A stretch of DNA of 41,490 bases from Entamoeba histolytica HM-1:IMSS (lineage: Eukaryota > Evosea > Mastigamoebida > Endamoebidae), in contig NW_001915005.1 in the NCBI RefSeq assembly GCF_000208925.1, positions 1-41,490 of the forward strand, in the 5' to 3' direction. Shown in pieces: positions 17,948-27,764 of the stretch. The translations under genes were made by a program, and so were the position numbers. Numbering within the stretch: position 1 is the first letter of the stretch; each line of letters begins with the position of its first letter. The notes under the pieces were generated by a model. The model saw only the letters and a list, made by a program, of their open reading frames with translations. It was not told where the DNA came from and did not search any database.

Positions 17948-18970
17948 ATGACAAACTCTAATGATGTTATATGCATTATTGAAGAGATTATTCAATTTGT
18001 TGTTAAAGGTTTAGCTCAAAGGCACCAATTTCCTTTGTTACAAACACAACGTAATTGTAATGTAAGATGTCCAAGGTTGACAGTTAAGAAAAAAAAATAT
18101 TTCAAATTTCTTGTTATTCTTTCTACAATTCATGAATTAATATTATCAAATAAACAATTCACAGTAAGGGAACTTTATTATACTCACAAAACAATCTTTA
18201 AAGATCAGACAGAATTAGAAAATTTAATTGGAGACGTCAAGTTACTATTTGGAGTTAATGATTTAAATGTGCTTCATTTAACCCATACCCCACGAGGAAT
18301 ATTATATGGTGAAGTTACACTTGTAACACCTATTTATGTAATGGACTTTACTAAGAAACTTCAACTACCAATTCTTTCGTCTCCATTTCAATTTATTATT
18401 CCTAGTCAAAGGTGTTTTCTTTTAATTGTAGAAAAAGAAGCATTTTTTGAGCGATTAATCCAGTCTCATTTAATTGATCAATTTCCTTGTATTATCTTGT
18501 GTAGTAGGGGATTTCCAGATAACTCAACATTTACTATTGCACATCACTTAACACAAAAACCAAATATCATTCCATGTTGTCTTGTTGATGGTGATGTTTA
18601 TGGTATTGAAATTTTCTTGACTTTTTTATGTGGTGGTTGGAAAAAGAATAGACTTTCAGGAACATCTAAACCGAGTGATGATGGAATTTCATTATTAAGA
18701 TGGAGTTTATTAAGACCATCAGATTATAAAGGAGTATCTCCATTGACTAATCGAGAAAAAATTATTGCAAGTCATATGTTAGAATCAGAAGTAGTTAAAT
18801 ATAATCAAGAAATTGAATTAGAAATTAAAACACTACTCAAAAACAATACTAAAATGGAATTAGATGAGTTAGCCAATACCAATGTATCATTTTTTGAAAC
18901 AACTATTATTTCGAGTTGTCTCAGTCATTCAACACTTTTTAAAATTCCAACAGATGTTAAAAAAAATTAA
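17948..18970 (+). CDS. SPO11: Spo11, meiotic topoisomerase VI A-like protein, 340 aa
   Basis: Spo11 makes the double-strand breaks that start meiotic recombination. The winged-helix part carries the catalytic motif TVRELYYT, with the nucleophile expected to be the second Tyr (Y78). The Toprim part shows the metal-binding Glu in LIVEKEAFF (E162) and the DxD pair in DGDVYGIEI (D214 and D216). Length is normal for the family. A TAA lies directly before a TTG at 17924, so the first usable start is the ATG at 17948. The stop codon overlaps that of the convergent TLDc gene on the palindrome TTAA. All catalytic residues are present, so the enzyme looks intact. Entamoeba has no described sexual cycle, which makes it notable. 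Confidence 0.9.
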   Translation: MTNSNDVICIIEEIIQFVVKGLAQRHQFPLLQTQRNCNVRCPRLTVKKKKYFKFLVILSTIHELILSNKQFTVRELYYTHKTIFKDQTELENLIGDVKLLFGVNDLNVLHLTHTPRGILYGEVTLVTPIYVMDFTKKLQLPILSSPFQFIIPSQRCFLLIVEKEAFFERLIQSHLIDQFPCIILCSRGFPDNSTFTIAHHLTQKPNIIPCCLVDGDVYGIEIFLTFLCGGWKKNRLSGTSKPSDDGISLLRWSLLRPSDYKGVSPLTNREKIIASHMLESEVVKYNQEIELEIKTLLKNNTKMELDELANTNVSFFETTIISSCLSHSTLFKIPTDVKKN

Positions 18971-19572
18971 TTCAACATTTGTAAGACAATAATTCTGTCA
19001 ACAGAAAAAGGGTTGTTTGGACCATTACGTCCATTTAAATCAGTATTATTAATTCCATCATACCTAAAAGATATATTGTAAAAAAATGAATTTTTTACAT
19101 TAATGTCAGCAATAGAATAATAACCAAATCGCATCCCACCCCAAAATTCACCATTTCCTACTTCAAACAACTTATTAATATCTTTGTCATAAAAACGAAT
19201 TCCACCTTGTTCTCCTACTTTGGCATTCCATTTTATTGGTTCAGAAAATCGATTATTTGAATTTAAAACAAAAATGAAATTTTTTTCATCATATATCCAC
19301 GAATCCATTTTATCAACTGGTTTAGCAAAATAAGCACCAAAACTATTTCCCATTTCATCTATTGTAATAAAATATAAATTTGGTTTATTGAATGTAATTG
19401 AATAGAATTCTTTTGCTAGTTTTGAATCAGTGTTTGAATCATAGATTATTTCTCCTTTTGACATTGAACTCCATTCTACTAACCATTTTTTATAACTTTT
19501 CAATACCTCACTTTGTTCAATAGTAATAACCTCCTTTTTCTGAGGTTGTACTTTACTATTTGTTCCACCCAT
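18967..19572 (-). CDS. TLDc-domain-like protein with N-myristoylation motif, 201 aa
   Basis: The N-terminus MGGTNSK fits the myristoylation consensus (Gly2, Ser6, basic residue after), so the protein is probably attached to membranes. Residues about 22-200 resemble a TLDc domain as expanded in Entamoeba: LVEWSSMSKGEIIYDSN, NLYFITIDEMGNSFGAYF, NFIFVLNS and a GGMRFGYYSI segment near the end. TLDc proteins elsewhere act in oxidative-stress resistance and V-ATPase regulation, but the amoebal versions are not characterised. The gene ends tail-to-tail with Spo11, overlapping by four bases. A GAACT element lies just upstream of the start. Confidence 0.75.
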   Translation of the reverse strand: MGGTNSKVQPQKKEVITIEQSEVLKSYKKWLVEWSSMSKGEIIYDSNTDSKLAKEFYSITFNKPNLYFITIDEMGNSFGAYFAKPVDKMDSWIYDEKNFIFVLNSNNRFSEPIKWNAKVGEQGGIRFYDKDINKLFEVGNGEFWGGMRFGYYSIADINVKNSFFYNISFRYDGINNTDLNGRNGPNNPFSVDRIIVLQMLN

Positions 19573-20355
19573 ATATCAATTTTAGTTCTCTTTTTTTAAT
19601 TTTTTTATTGAACTTTTCATTTCATAAATTTTAATAAATTATGTTTTTGCATGTTTTTTTATGAAAAAATTGATTTAAATCCTTTTGTTTTTATAGATTT
19701 TACTCATTATTGGAATTTCCTAATAATCAGATTCTCATTAATCTATTGATAACTCTTATTTTTAGAAAAAAGGGAAGTTGTAATTTATTTAGCCTAAATT
19801 AAGTAAATGAATTATTTTCATTGCCTAATTCCCTTAATTCATTTTTTTTTTGAGCTTAGTTCTTCAGTACTTATTTAAAAGTCAAAACAAAAGATAGTAT
19901 ACTTTTATTTTTAAAGAATTACATGAGTTTTAATATACTTTTTTTATCTCACTTCTGAGAATATTATAAACATAAAATTTAATAAATAAATGATTAAAAA
20001 GAAAGGATAAATAGTTAATTATACTTTATAACAAAGATACTTTTACTGTTATAAATGCTGTCAAAAATACATTGAAAAATATTATACTTAATAAACTAAG
20101 TGATACTTCTGTATTTTTTTTCTTCACACATAACATTTCTTCAATAATTTGTATTTATTCTAACAATACATTAAAAAGTAGATTTTTCTCAAATTTAAAT
20201 CCAACAAAAGAATTAACAACAAGAATGGAACATCATAAATAAATTAAGATAACTCTTTCCTATTATAATAGATTTATTAAGATATCTTTTAATTATTAAT
20301 AATAATATTAATTTTATAAAGTTGTATAAAAAAAAAGTCTGACAAATTAGATTAT
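19573..20355. other. Intergenic region, no gene seen
   Basis: About 780 AT-rich bases between the TLDc gene start and the 3' end of the transporter gene. Apart from the GAAC element at 19584, nothing is recognised. Confidence 0.55.
19584..19588 (-). promoter_or_regulatory. GAAC element of the TLDc gene
   Basis: On the minus strand GAACT is followed by AAAATTGAT, an initiator-like sequence, then the ATG at 19572. Confidence 0.5.
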
Positions 20356-21630
20356 TTAAGCAAGGATTGAATAGACAATCATAATAGTAACAAAGCATAT
20401 GAAATTGGTGTAATTTACTATACCTGAAGAAAATTCAAGATGGGCAACATTATACTCTACACAATAAATAATATTCACTGATGGTGCTGGACATAAACAA
20501 CACAGTATAACACAAACTCTTGTTATATGTGTTGCAACATTTCCAGTAGAAAGATAAATAGAAAGCCCAACAATAAGTCCAACTGTAATTTTAAAAATAG
20601 CTACTTGAAGAACAACTTTGATATATTTTAATGGGATTTTCCATTCAAAGAAAAGACCTAAGATACTATAGGCAAGAAGAGTATTTCCTGAAGCTACAGT
20701 TGTAACAACTTTTCTAATTACAAAAGGAACAGGAATGTCACAAAGTCCAACAAGATAACCTAATGGATAGAAATACATTGGAACTGAAGTGAAAATAGAT
20801 TTTAATATTGTAAAAATTAAATGCTTTTTATCTACAGTAGAAGTTAGTCTCTTTTCTTTTTTACTTTTTGTGTCAAGAATATTTCGTTCTTTTTCTGTTT
20901 GAATAACAACTTGTTGAGAATGACCAATATCTTGAATTTTATCTGGTGTAATTATTGAACCATTTTCTTGTAATTTTGGTGATTTTCCATTAATTGGTGG
21001 AGTAGTTGATGATTTCATTCCATAATTTGAAAGAGTATCAATACCAACCGAAATAGAAGGACTTGGTGTGTCTAAAACAATAGAGTGTTCTACTTCAGGA
21101 ATTATTTGTTTTAATTCTTCATCTTTTAGTTCTATGTCAATGTCAACTTGTTCTTCGTCTTTAATAGATTTATTAGTATTTTGTAATACAGCATAGATTG
21201 GTCTAATAACACAATAACAACAAAAGTCGTTACTTAAATTAAATAAAATTGACATTGAAATAGCATGATCTCCATCTAAAATTTCAAGAATTGGAAATAA
21301 GAATAACCCAATATTACAACCTAAGCATCCTCCTAGTCTTTGTATCCAAGGTACTTCAGATTTAAAAATAAACCTAAAGATAATAAAACCTCCAATAGCT
21401 AAAACTATTTCATATATACATCCTGCCATAAAAACAACCCATGCATCAGAATCTAATGAATGTTGGTTAATAAGTGCTTTTAATACAATGCAAGGTAATG
21501 CCATATTAAATACAACTTTCATAAGTAATCCACTATTTTCCCTAATAACTCCACGATACCAAATAATTTTAATAATAAAAGCTATAGTCATAATAAAAAT
21601 TAACATTCCAAATTGATCAGCAATTCCCAT
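20356..21630 (-). CDS. Auxin efflux carrier (AEC/PIN-like) family membrane transporter, 424 aa
   Basis: A polytopic membrane protein of the bile/arsenite/riboflavin transporter superfamily. About five hydrophobic helices span residues 5-155 (FGMLIFIMTIAFIIKIIW; LLMKVVFNMALPCIVLKALI; FMAGCIYEIVLAIGGFIIF; LGGCLGCNIGLFLFPIL; ISMSILFNLSNDFCCYCV). A hydrophilic loop covers about 156-275, and about five more helices run from 280 to the end. The inner-helix LPCIVLKAL fits the conserved 'N.(A/L)LP' motif of the family. Plant relatives export auxin and bacterial ones organic acids; the amoebal substrate is unknown. The start lies in the same direction as and downstream of RPC1, with 262 bases between them. 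Confidence 0.85.
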   Translation of the reverse strand: MGIADQFGMLIFIMTIAFIIKIIWYRGVIRENSGLLMKVVFNMALPCIVLKALINQHSLDSDAWVVFMAGCIYEIVLAIGGFIIFRFIFKSEVPWIQRLGGCLGCNIGLFLFPILEILDGDHAISMSILFNLSNDFCCYCVIRPIYAVLQNTNKSIKDEEQVDIDIELKDEELKQIIPEVEHSIVLDTPSPSISVGIDTLSNYGMKSSTTPPINGKSPKLQENGSIITPDKIQDIGHSQQVVIQTEKERNILDTKSKKEKRLTSTVDKKHLIFTILKSIFTSVPMYFYPLGYLVGLCDIPVPFVIRKVVTTVASGNTLLAYSILGLFFEWKIPLKYIKVVLQVAIFKITVGLIVGLSIYLSTGNVATHITRVCVILCCLCPAPSVNIIYCVEYNVAHLEFSSGIVNYTNFICFVTIMIVYSILA

Positions 21631-21892
21631 TCTTTGTTTAATCCATTCAAGATGGAGATTACAGGGTTTTGGGAACTATTACTAACAATCTAAACTAAAA
21701 ACAACACTAAGCTTCACTTACTAATTGCAAATTGCTGACTCACTATCTCAACCCTTTAGATTCTATTTTTATTTTTACTTCCATTTCTTCTGTTTCCTCT
21801 TATTTTTGTTTGATTTATGTTTTTATTAATTAAAAAAAAAAAAACAAAATGAAAGTTTAAAAAACTCCAATCATTTAATGTAAAATGTTCTT

Positions 21893-24800
21893 TTAAAAAA
21901 GTGGGTCATATTTCCTTTGTAAGAAAATTGGTTTTGGTGGGTCATAGAGGATCTGCATTAATCCAGTTCCAAGACCTACTTGATTACCAACAATAATACT
22001 TTCAGAAACCCCTTTAATTTCATCCTTTCTAGAATGAACAGCAGCATCAAACAAATGATCATTTGTACGTTCAAATGAAGCAAAAGTAAATACAGAATCT
22101 TTCATTTTAGAAATACCATATCTTGTAATTCCTAATATAACTCCTTTAAATGTCATTAAATCAGACAATAATAACAAATGTCTTACATCAATAGATAAAC
22201 CATATGCATCCATAACATTTTTAATTTCTGAAATAATAGTACTTCTAGCAGCTTCAATACCAAGTACTTTTTCTACAACAGCAATATGGTTAGATGTAGT
22301 TTCTTCTCCAATTACTCCCGGAGTACCCATTACTTTTAATAATTCACTTCCTTCAACTAATAATTCAAATGAACCTTTATTTTTATTAATAACAGCTCTA
22401 CCAGTATTTTCAATTCCACAAACAATAACTTCTAATAATTGATTTCTTAATGAATTCAATGCAAATAACAATGAAGTACTTGATTTATCTACATAAACTC
22501 TTAACTTTTGTTTATTTCTTATAATAACTTGGTTATCTTTTAATTTTAACCCACGATAATTTAATAACACATCTTGAACTTTTTCAATAGTACATTCTAA
22601 TTCTAATTGTTTAATTGTTTCAAAGTCTAATTTTACTGATATATATGCTTCAGCTGGTTTAAATACAATTTTAACTGATTTAGCAATTTCTTTTAATCGA
22701 GTAGCTTCAATCCTTCCTTTAACAATTCTTGCTGATGTTACATCTTGTGAATTAACTAATTTGGCAGTAACAATTGGTGTTTGAATTTTTTTACTTGCAT
22801 TAATAATTTCTTTAATACGTGGTACACCAAGAGCAATATTCATTGACGCTACACCTGCAAAGTGGAATGTCTTTAACACCATTTGTGTTGATGGTTCACC
22901 CATAGATTGTCCAGCCAATGCACCAACAGGTGTGCCAGCTTCACAAACACTTCTGAGACCTTTTTCGTGACAAATAGAAATAAAATCTTTTAATGTTTGG
23001 ATAGTAATTCCACATAATCCATGTTGAGCATTTTCTTGGTTATAATGATTATAAATCTCTGTCATTTCTTCTTTTTTCTCTTTTAAAAATGTTTCTATTT
23101 GTTGTTTCCATAATTCTGAAACAATTTTTGTTTGACTAATTATTGCATTATATTCTTTATCAAAACTTTCTGGTGTAATATATTCATCATCTGGTTTTTG
23201 GTTTTGTTGTAAATTAGATAAAACAGATTCCAAATTAATTGGATATTTATCACTTTCTACTTTTAATGGATCTAATCCATCATCTCCATACTTAAATTCA
23301 ATAACTGTTAATGATGCACTTCTAACTGTTCCATCATAATGAACATGTAAATCTTCTAATGCTTTCATTAATCTTCTTTGCATATAACCAGTTTCTGCAG
23401 TCTTTACAGCAGAATCTACTAATCCTTCTCTACCACCCATAGTATGGAAGAAAAATTCTGTAGCATTTAATCCTGTAAAGAATGAATTTTTTACAAATCC
23501 TTTTGCCTGTGGGGTTCTTGAATGTAATGCAAAATGAGGTAAAGAACGTGAAATAAAACCATCGGAAACTCTTCCACCATTCACTGTTTGTTGTCCAACA
23601 CATGCAATCATTTGAGAGATATTAATAACAGACCCTTTACTTCCAGACAATGCCATAACTAATGGAGAGTTATCAGATTTTAATTCTTCAATACATCTTT
23701 TACCAGCTCTTTCTCTGATTTGAGATAATTCATTATTTAGTAATGCCTCTAATGTTTGTTCTGGTGTTGAACCAGCTTGAACTTCTTGTTTACCACTTTT
23801 GTAATCTTCAATAAATTGATCACATTTTTTATATCCTTCACTTACTAATTCTTCTTTCATTTGAGTTAAATCTGCAGATGGTGTAACATCTGATATTCCA
23901 ATAGAAAATCCATAATCTCCAAGAAACCTTGCACAAAATCTTGAGATATGTGCCATAATTTTAGCACTTTCTAATGTTCCATAGTCTCTTAAAATTAAAT
24001 GGAATAATCCAGTTTTATTACCAGACCCAATAATTGATTTTTCTATTTGACCACTTAATAATTGACTATTCTTAAAACAAATCCATCCATCTTTAACACA
24101 CATCCATTTTCCTTCTTTACTATACAATTTACTTGGTACATCTAATGAAATATTAACTCCTTCATGTTTATTTGGTTTTAATGCTAACCCATACAATTGT
24201 TTTCCAGTCCATAATTTTTTTGGTTTTAAATATGCTGGTGTTGGAAGATCAATTTCTGTTCCTGCATTATGGAACCAACATGCCCATTGCATCATATCTT
24301 CTTCTTCAATAACAAAATCTTTACTTGTAAGAAGATATGATGTAGTAAGAAAATCTTGTGTTTCTGCAATAATCATTTGACCAGTTCTTGGTGTTTGAAG
24401 ATTCTTTGCTGAATGCATTAACATTAAACATTCAGCTCTTGCTTCTTCTGTTTGTGGCACATGTAAATTCATTTCATCTCCATCAAAATCTGCATTATAT
24501 GGAGTACATACACATTCATTAAAACGTAAAGTTCTCCATGGAAGAATTTTTGCTCTATGACACATAATACTAATTCTATGCAATGAAGGTTGTCTGTTGA
24601 ATAATACAATATCATTATCTTCTAAATGTCTTTCAACAATATCACCAATTTTTAAATCTTTAGCAAACTTTTCTCTCATTTCTAATTTAATACACATAGA
24701 TCTTCTTAGTCCATCAGAACCACCAATAATACTATTACATCCTGGATAATTATTAGACCCATTAATGACTAATTGTCTTAATTTATCAATATTATGTTTA

Positions 24801-26032
24801 GTTACTCTTTCTGGATATGTTAATTTTACTGCCATTAATTTAGGAACTCCAATTTGTTCTATGTCCAAGTTAGGATCAGGGGAAATAACTGTTCTTCCAG
24901 AAAAGTCAACCCTTTTACCCAACAAATTTCCTCTAAATCTACCATGTTTTCCTTTTAATCTTTGACATATTGCTCTTAATGGTTTTCCTTTATCATCACA
25001 ACCTGGTAATTCAGAGTTAATAAACATTGATACTGCAACTGTTAATTGATCCCATGAATCATAATATTGATATGGTGAAGCTCCTCTCTTAATCATTTCT
25101 TTAATTCTATCATTACATTCCATAATTTCTTTTAATTGTGTTGTTAAGTCATCTTCATTTGAAGCATTTCCACCATCCATAGCAACAGATGGTCTAATAG
25201 CAATAGGAGGAACAGGAACAGAAGTTAAAATCATATTCTCTGGTGGTGCATTATCTGGGTCAAAGTCCATTGTTTCTATATCTTCTCTTATAAGACTTCT
25301 GAATATTGAAAGAACTTTTCTTGGATCAAGGTCTTCTTGTGCATTATTAATAAATGCATTAATATCTTTATCAAGTTTAATTGATTCTTCAAATCCATCA
25401 TAAAATTCATTCATTTCAGTAATAGTAGGATCTCTATGATATTTATCATGAACAAGTCTTAAATTACCATATTTTTTAATACTTCCATTAATAGCATTAC
25501 AATGAGGACAACTATTATAATGTTTTCTACATTGTGCAATTAATGCTCTTACAAGATAAGTACGTGCAACAGTATCTGTTTTTTTATTTCTCATTCTTCT
25601 TAAATAGAAATCACGTTCTTCATTAGTTAAAAGAATTCTATTACAATTTTTACAAACACATTGTAATACTTGAATAATTGGTCTAAAGAATCCAATATGA
25701 AATACTGGTAATTCTAAATTAATTACAGCAAAATGTCCACTACATTCTTCTATCCTTTTACCACATGTTTCACAAACACTTAATGAATCACAAACACCTA
25801 GTCTTCTATCAAGAACACCATTAGGATTTGGTTTTCTTGTATTTGGTTGAAACAAAAAATGTTCAGTAACTTCAAATTCACTTTCTCGATTCATTTCTTC
25901 TTGACTAAACATAGTAAATTGAATATCACATACTTTACCAGGTCTTTCTGATGGACCAACAAATTCAATATTTTCTTTATCAATTTCAATCTTTCCAACA
26001 CCCTTAAATTGACGTGTTTTTCCTTTACTCAT
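21893..26032 (-). CDS. RPC1: DNA-directed RNA polymerase III largest subunit (RPC1), 1379 aa
   Basis: The catalytic subunit of the enzyme that makes tRNA, 5S rRNA and other small RNAs. It has no C-terminal heptad domain, excluding Pol II, and its length is close to other RPC1 proteins (about 1390 in human). Landmarks: N-terminal zinc sites (SVCETCGKRIEECSGH; CVCKNCNR; SCPHCNAING), RLKGKHGRFRGNLLGKRVDF and SGRTVISPDPNL in the clamp region, and the active-site loop NADFDGDEMNLH near residue 512, whose three Asp bind catalytic magnesium. The bridge/trigger-helix region shows AGQSMGEPSTQMVLKTFHFA followed by GVASMNIALGVPRIKEIINA, characteristic of Pol III. The C-terminus keeps the VGLGTGLMQIL motif seen in RPC1. 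The frame is uninterrupted. Confidence 0.95.
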   Translation of the reverse strand: MSKGKTRQFKGVGKIEIDKENIEFVGPSERPGKVCDIQFTMFSQEEMNRESEFEVTEHFLFQPNTRKPNPNGVLDRRLGVCDSLSVCETCGKRIEECSGHFAVINLELPVFHIGFFRPIIQVLQCVCKNCNRILLTNEERDFYLRRMRNKKTDTVARTYLVRALIAQCRKHYNSCPHCNAINGSIKKYGNLRLVHDKYHRDPTITEMNEFYDGFEESIKLDKDINAFINNAQEDLDPRKVLSIFRSLIREDIETMDFDPDNAPPENMILTSVPVPPIAIRPSVAMDGGNASNEDDLTTQLKEIMECNDRIKEMIKRGASPYQYYDSWDQLTVAVSMFINSELPGCDDKGKPLRAICQRLKGKHGRFRGNLLGKRVDFSGRTVISPDPNLDIEQIGVPKLMAVKLTYPERVTKHNIDKLRQLVINGSNNYPGCNSIIGGSDGLRRSMCIKLEMREKFAKDLKIGDIVERHLEDNDIVLFNRQPSLHRISIMCHRAKILPWRTLRFNECVCTPYNADFDGDEMNLHVPQTEEARAECLMLMHSAKNLQTPRTGQMIIAETQDFLTTSYLLTSKDFVIEEEDMMQWACWFHNAGTEIDLPTPAYLKPKKLWTGKQLYGLALKPNKHEGVNISLDVPSKLYSKEGKWMCVKDGWICFKNSQLLSGQIEKSIIGSGNKTGLFHLILRDYGTLESAKIMAHISRFCARFLGDYGFSIGISDVTPSADLTQMKEELVSEGYKKCDQFIEDYKSGKQEVQAGSTPEQTLEALLNNELSQIRERAGKRCIEELKSDNSPLVMALSGSKGSVINISQMIACVGQQTVNGGRVSDGFISRSLPHFALHSRTPQAKGFVKNSFFTGLNATEFFFHTMGGREGLVDSAVKTAETGYMQRRLMKALEDLHVHYDGTVRSASLTVIEFKYGDDGLDPLKVESDKYPINLESVLSNLQQNQKPDDEYITPESFDKEYNAIISQTKIVSELWKQQIETFLKEKKEEMTEIYNHYNQENAQHGLCGITIQTLKDFISICHEKGLRSVCEAGTPVGALAGQSMGEPSTQMVLKTFHFAGVASMNIALGVPRIKEIINASKKIQTPIVTAKLVNSQDVTSARIVKGRIEATRLKEIAKSVKIVFKPAEAYISVKLDFETIKQLELECTIEKVQDVLLNYRGLKLKDNQVIIRNKQKLRVYVDKSSTSLLFALNSLRNQLLEVIVCGIENTGRAVINKNKGSFELLVEGSELLKVMGTPGVIGEETTSNHIAVVEKVLGIEAARSTIISEIKNVMDAYGLSIDVRHLLLLSDLMTFKGVILGITRYGISKMKDSVFTFASFERTNDHLFDAAVHSRKDEIKGVSESIIVGNQVGLGTGLMQILYDPPKPIFLQRKYDPLF

Positions 26033-26330
26033 ATCAATACTGATTTCTTTCTTAGTTTTTTTTCCTTTTTATTTTATTTCTTCTTTTCTTTTGTTATGTT
26101 TCTTTCACTATTCATTAGAATATTACCTACTCTTTATTAAAAAACATTCTATTTAACCACAAATTTGAGTCTTAATCTTTTTTGTTTTTTTTTTATAATT
26201 TTGTTTTAGGGTTAAAATATATTAAAAGTATTATTTAATAATAAACTTTTAATATAATTAAAGTTTGATGTATCACTAAACTTAAAAATTTAAAATTATA
26301 AATATTAGATGTTATTCAAACAATCAACAA

Positions 26331-27611
26331 TTACAAAATGGAGGTTTGAAGATCAGTTTTAGGACATAAAGGATGTTCAAATTTATAGCTATATACTGAC
26401 ATACTTTTTGTGAATTTTGGTTGAACACGTAAAGAATCAAAGAAAGGATGGTAAAGTAAATCCTAATAAAATGAACAAATATTTACTAAATAAAAGAAAT
26501 AAATACAAACACCTAATCCCCAATAAGTACCTTTTATATTTTTTAAATATTTTTTAAAATCTGTTAATAATTTTTTATCTTCATTAAGAGTTTTTGATTG
26601 AATGTAATTAAATCCTTGTAATGATTCACAAAATTTTAGACGATCAACATATTCATCAAATAATTCTTGACCTTTTCCTATTATTTCTCCATCAACCTGT
26701 ATTCTTGAAGAGCCAAAATCACATATTTTTACTACAGCAATTGAGGTTTTCCATGCACTATTATCAAATGGATTAAAATAATAATGATCTTTCTTTGCTT
26801 TGTTTATCATTATATTATTTGCATGTAAGTCATTATGCATGAAAGATAATTCTTTTTGTCCAATCATTAAAGCCCAAATAACTTGAAAAATTATTTCTTT
26901 AACTTCTTGCATTTCAAATAATTCTCGTTTTGATATTGATTTTCTTTTCGCAAATGTCATTTCCGCATATTCCATAATAAATGAAATTTTTTGTTCTGAA
27001 TCTCCTTGACGTTCAGATTCATTTACAAATGATTTAAACCATTGGTACATATAAATAAAATTATTACAATATCGTTTTGTCATTAATTTTGCTAAAGCTT
27101 TAAATATTCTACATTCAGCATATGACGTTTCTTGAAAATCTCGAGGTTTTTTAATTATTTGAGTTTTCATTGCAACTTTTTCTGGTTTCGTAGAAACAGA
27201 TAATTTTTGGTTATATGTTCTTACAGTATTAATTGGGCTTAATGGTTGACTTCTTTTTCGTTGTACTCCATTTTGTCGTTCCATTGCTACAATACTTTGT
27301 CGTGATAATGGAACATCAAACCCTTCTGATTCAATTTTACTTTTCTCAAATAAATAAACAGTATTTGATGGTCTTGAACGTTGTCGTTGTGGTGGTGCTT
27401 GAATTACTGAAAGTGACTGACGAAGTGGTGGTTGAAGAGAAGGTCTAAGAGATACACGAGGAATGTCAAACTCTTTTTTAACTTCAGCAACAAAAACAGT
27501 TCCAAATTTTCCATGTGCTATTTCATTTCCAATACTAATTTCATCATTTTGTATGTATGAAGTTTCTGGTATGTCAAAGAGTTGTGAAACGGTTCTTCGT
27601 GAAGTTGACAT
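26331..27611 (-). CDS. Divergent protein kinase with one intron (exons 26511-27611 and 26331-26462), 410 aa
   Basis: Exon 1 encodes 367 residues: Gly-rich loop GNEIAHGKFGTV (28-39), catalytic Lys in KVAMK (149), catalytic loop FMHNDLHANNIM (H259, D261, N265/N266), and CDFGSSR (298-303). Between the Gly-rich loop and the Lys lies an unusual insertion of about 100 Ser/Arg/Pro/Gln-rich residues. Without splicing the frame would add a hydrophobic tail and stop at 26463. Removing the 48-nt GTTTGT...TAG intron joins GTYWGLG to DLLYHPFFDSLR, the expected last kinase subdomain, and gives a further 43 residues. The HND instead of HRD, the DLH, and the lack of an APE motif recall haspin-like or other atypical kinases; substrate unknown. 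Spliced length is 410 residues. Confidence 0.82.
26463..26510 (-). other. Spliceosomal intron, 48 nt, in the kinase gene
   Basis: On the minus strand the intron begins GTTTGTATTT and ends TTTTATTAG, matching the conserved Entamoeba 5' splice site GTTTGT and 3' TAG. It interrupts the frame in phase 0 and contains in-frame sequence up to its own TAG, so it is easily mistaken for the 3' end of the coding region. Confidence 0.85.
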
Positions 27612-27687
27612 ATAACTATTAAAATGAAAAATTTATTTTTTTTTTTCAGGGTTTTCATTTTTATTATTCTTATTTTAAAAGAATAAG

Positions 27688-27692
27688 AAAAA
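27688..27692 (-). terminator. Pol III terminator (T5) of tRNA-Arg
   Basis: Five T residues on the minus strand begin two bases after the 3' end of the tRNA. Confidence 0.75.
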
Positions 27693-27693
27693 C

Positions 27694-27764
27694 GGTCGTT
27701 GTGGGGGTCGAACCCACGGCCTTCTCCTCCGGAGGGAGATGCGCTTCCACTGCGCTAAACGACC
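27694..27764 (-). tRNA. tRNA-Arg(CCG)
   Basis: A 71-nt cloverleaf with full pairing: acceptor GGTCGTT with AACGACC, D arm GCGC/GCGC, anticodon stem TCTCC/GGAGA around loop CTCCGGA (anticodon CCG), and T arm GTGGG/CCCAC around TTCGACC. The A box TAGCGCAGTGG and B box GGTTCGACCCC are good. There is no intron, and CCA is not encoded. It is a single gene between a kinase and a divergent protein gene rather than part of a visible tandem array. Confidence 0.93.

Noticed and set aside
20213..20398. 61-codon frame overlapping the transporter 3' end
   Set aside because: Overlaps a well-supported gene in another frame and is compositionally random.
21893..26032. RNA polymerase II largest subunit
   Set aside because: No C-terminal heptad-like domain, and the clamp and trigger regions match the Pol III subunit better.
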